Source: Synergistaceae bacterium
GTDB taxonomy: Bacteria; Synergistota; Synergistia; Synergistales; Synergistaceae
Length of the DNA stretch: 6,673 nucleotides
Direction of reading: 5' to 3'
Assembly: GCA_031273585.1 (NCBI GenBank)
Contig: JAISRP010000008.1
Coordinates: 1 to 6,673, forward strand
Below are positions 6,410 to 6,673 of the stretch, piece by piece. Under the pieces are notes generated by a model. It worked only from the letters and a program-made list of their open reading frames with translations, had not been told where the DNA came from and ran no database searches. The position numbers were made by a program, and so were the translations under genes. Numbering within the stretch: position 1 is the stretch's first letter; each line of letters starts with the position of its first letter.

Positions 6410-6446
6410 GTGGACTCGGATGATGGTTCGGGACCGTTAAGTCCGC
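6410..6446. promoter_or_regulatory. Imperfect palindrome abutting the -35 box
   Basis: Read on the plus strand, GTGGACT (6410-6416) can pair with AGTCCGC (6440-6446), and after a four-base bulge TGATGGT (6421-6427) pairs with ACCGTTA (6433-6439) around a five-base loop. Three of these pairs are G-U, so a folded RNA would need plus-strand transcription. As double-stranded DNA, GGACT...AGTCC remains a dyad directly upstream of the -35 hexamer at 6404-6409, where an activator or repressor could bind. No matching gene or regulator is visible. Confidence 0.35.
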
Positions 6447-6673
6447 CAACGCAAAAAAAATAAAACACATATCCAACGAGGACGGACGTATCGGTGGGGT
6501 TGAGGGAGTAGCGGCTTAAAATTAAAAAAATTATATTCGCGAGCTGATGGTTGAAATTTTGTTTAGGAAGCCGGCCCTGCCGCCCGGTCTCACCGCTCTC
6601 CGCCGTTTCATTCAATATGTACTCCCGAACCGGTTGAATTTCCGTTCGGCGGCTGGGGGGGACGGGCTAAAAT

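Larger units (their letters stand above)
6214..6673. other. Gene-free AT-rich control region upstream of livK
   Basis: These 460 bases hold no gene I can support. Base composition falls sharply compared with the flanking coding DNA, with A/T-rich blocks at 6301-6410, 6452-6470 and 6515-6538. It contains the predicted livK promoter, the leader hairpin, the tandem repeat and the palindrome listed separately. GC-rich sequence returns from about 6570, with a dyad CCGAAC (6625-6630) / GTTCGG (6644-6649) and a run of seven G near 6654-6660. A neighbouring gene or its terminator probably lies beyond the window edge. Confidence 0.6.

Noticed and set aside
6421..6448. Possible tRNA 3' end (GGTTCG followed by ...CCA)
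   Set aside because: The stem and acceptor spacing do not match a tRNA T arm, the loop lacks the conserved A, and no D arm or anticodon arm can be drawn upstream.
5029..6560. GGTTGAAATTTT shared by the livH leader (minus strand) and 6549-6560 (plus strand)
   Set aside because: A 12-base match between two sites in about 6.7 kb on both strands is expected by chance, and the two contexts have nothing else in common.
6406..6615. Minus-strand 69-codon frame in the control region, with a hydrophobic middle
   Set aside because: It starts at TTG without a good ribosome site, runs across the A/T blocks that themselves encode hydrophobic residues, and ends at the predicted -35 box. I do not recognise the product.
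1..6673. CRISPR arrays, insertion sequences, phage or defence genes
   Set aside because: No regularly spaced repeats, transposase motifs, terminal inverted repeats or defence-type domains were seen. All long genes are accounted for by tetrapyrrole, transporter and racemase families.

Overview
The window is GC-rich bacterial DNA. Its main content is one minus-strand operon for a branched-chain/polar amino-acid-type (LIV, HAAT family) ABC transporter, followed by a proline racemase family enzyme. Coding regions use AGG (Arg) and ATA (Ile) freely despite the high GC. The set of genes fits an amino-acid-fermenting anaerobe. A member of the Synergistota is my best guess, held at about 0.5; no marker gene in the window settles it.

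Layout from left to right: (1) positions 1-489, plus strand, a 5'-truncated precorrin-2 dehydrogenase/sirohydrochlorin ferrochelatase-type protein (siroheme/cobalamin branch); (2) a 110-bp convergent intergenic gap; (3) 600-1613, minus, proline racemase/hydroxyproline epimerase with both catalytic cysteines; (4) 1657-2367, minus, livF ATPase; (5) 2351-3130, minus, livG ATPase; (6) 3111-4118, minus, livM permease; (7) 4120-5013, minus, livH permease; (8) 5039-5070, a strong stem-loop in the livK-livH gap; (9) 5089-6213, minus, livK secreted binding protein; (10) 6214-6673, an AT-rich gene-free control region with a near-consensus sigma-70-type promoter pointing into livK, a leader hairpin, a short tandem repeat and an imperfect palindrome next to the -35 box.

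On the minus strand the transcription order is livK - livH - livM - livG - livF - racemase. The four genes from livH to livF are separated by 1 bp or overlap by 17-20 bp, and the racemase follows after 43 bp with its own Shine-Dalgarno sequence and no visible terminator between. The simplest reading is that LivK captures an amino acid outside the membrane, LivHM/LivGF import it using ATP, and the racemase/epimerase then inverts the alpha carbon of proline, hydroxyproline or a related imino acid. That proline or hydroxyproline is the transported substrate is an inference from gene order. I found no CRISPR array, insertion sequence, tRNA or rRNA, and nothing that I would call a new system. The most useful points are the transporter-racemase linkage, the enzyme's ambiguous specificity and the regulatory structures around livK.
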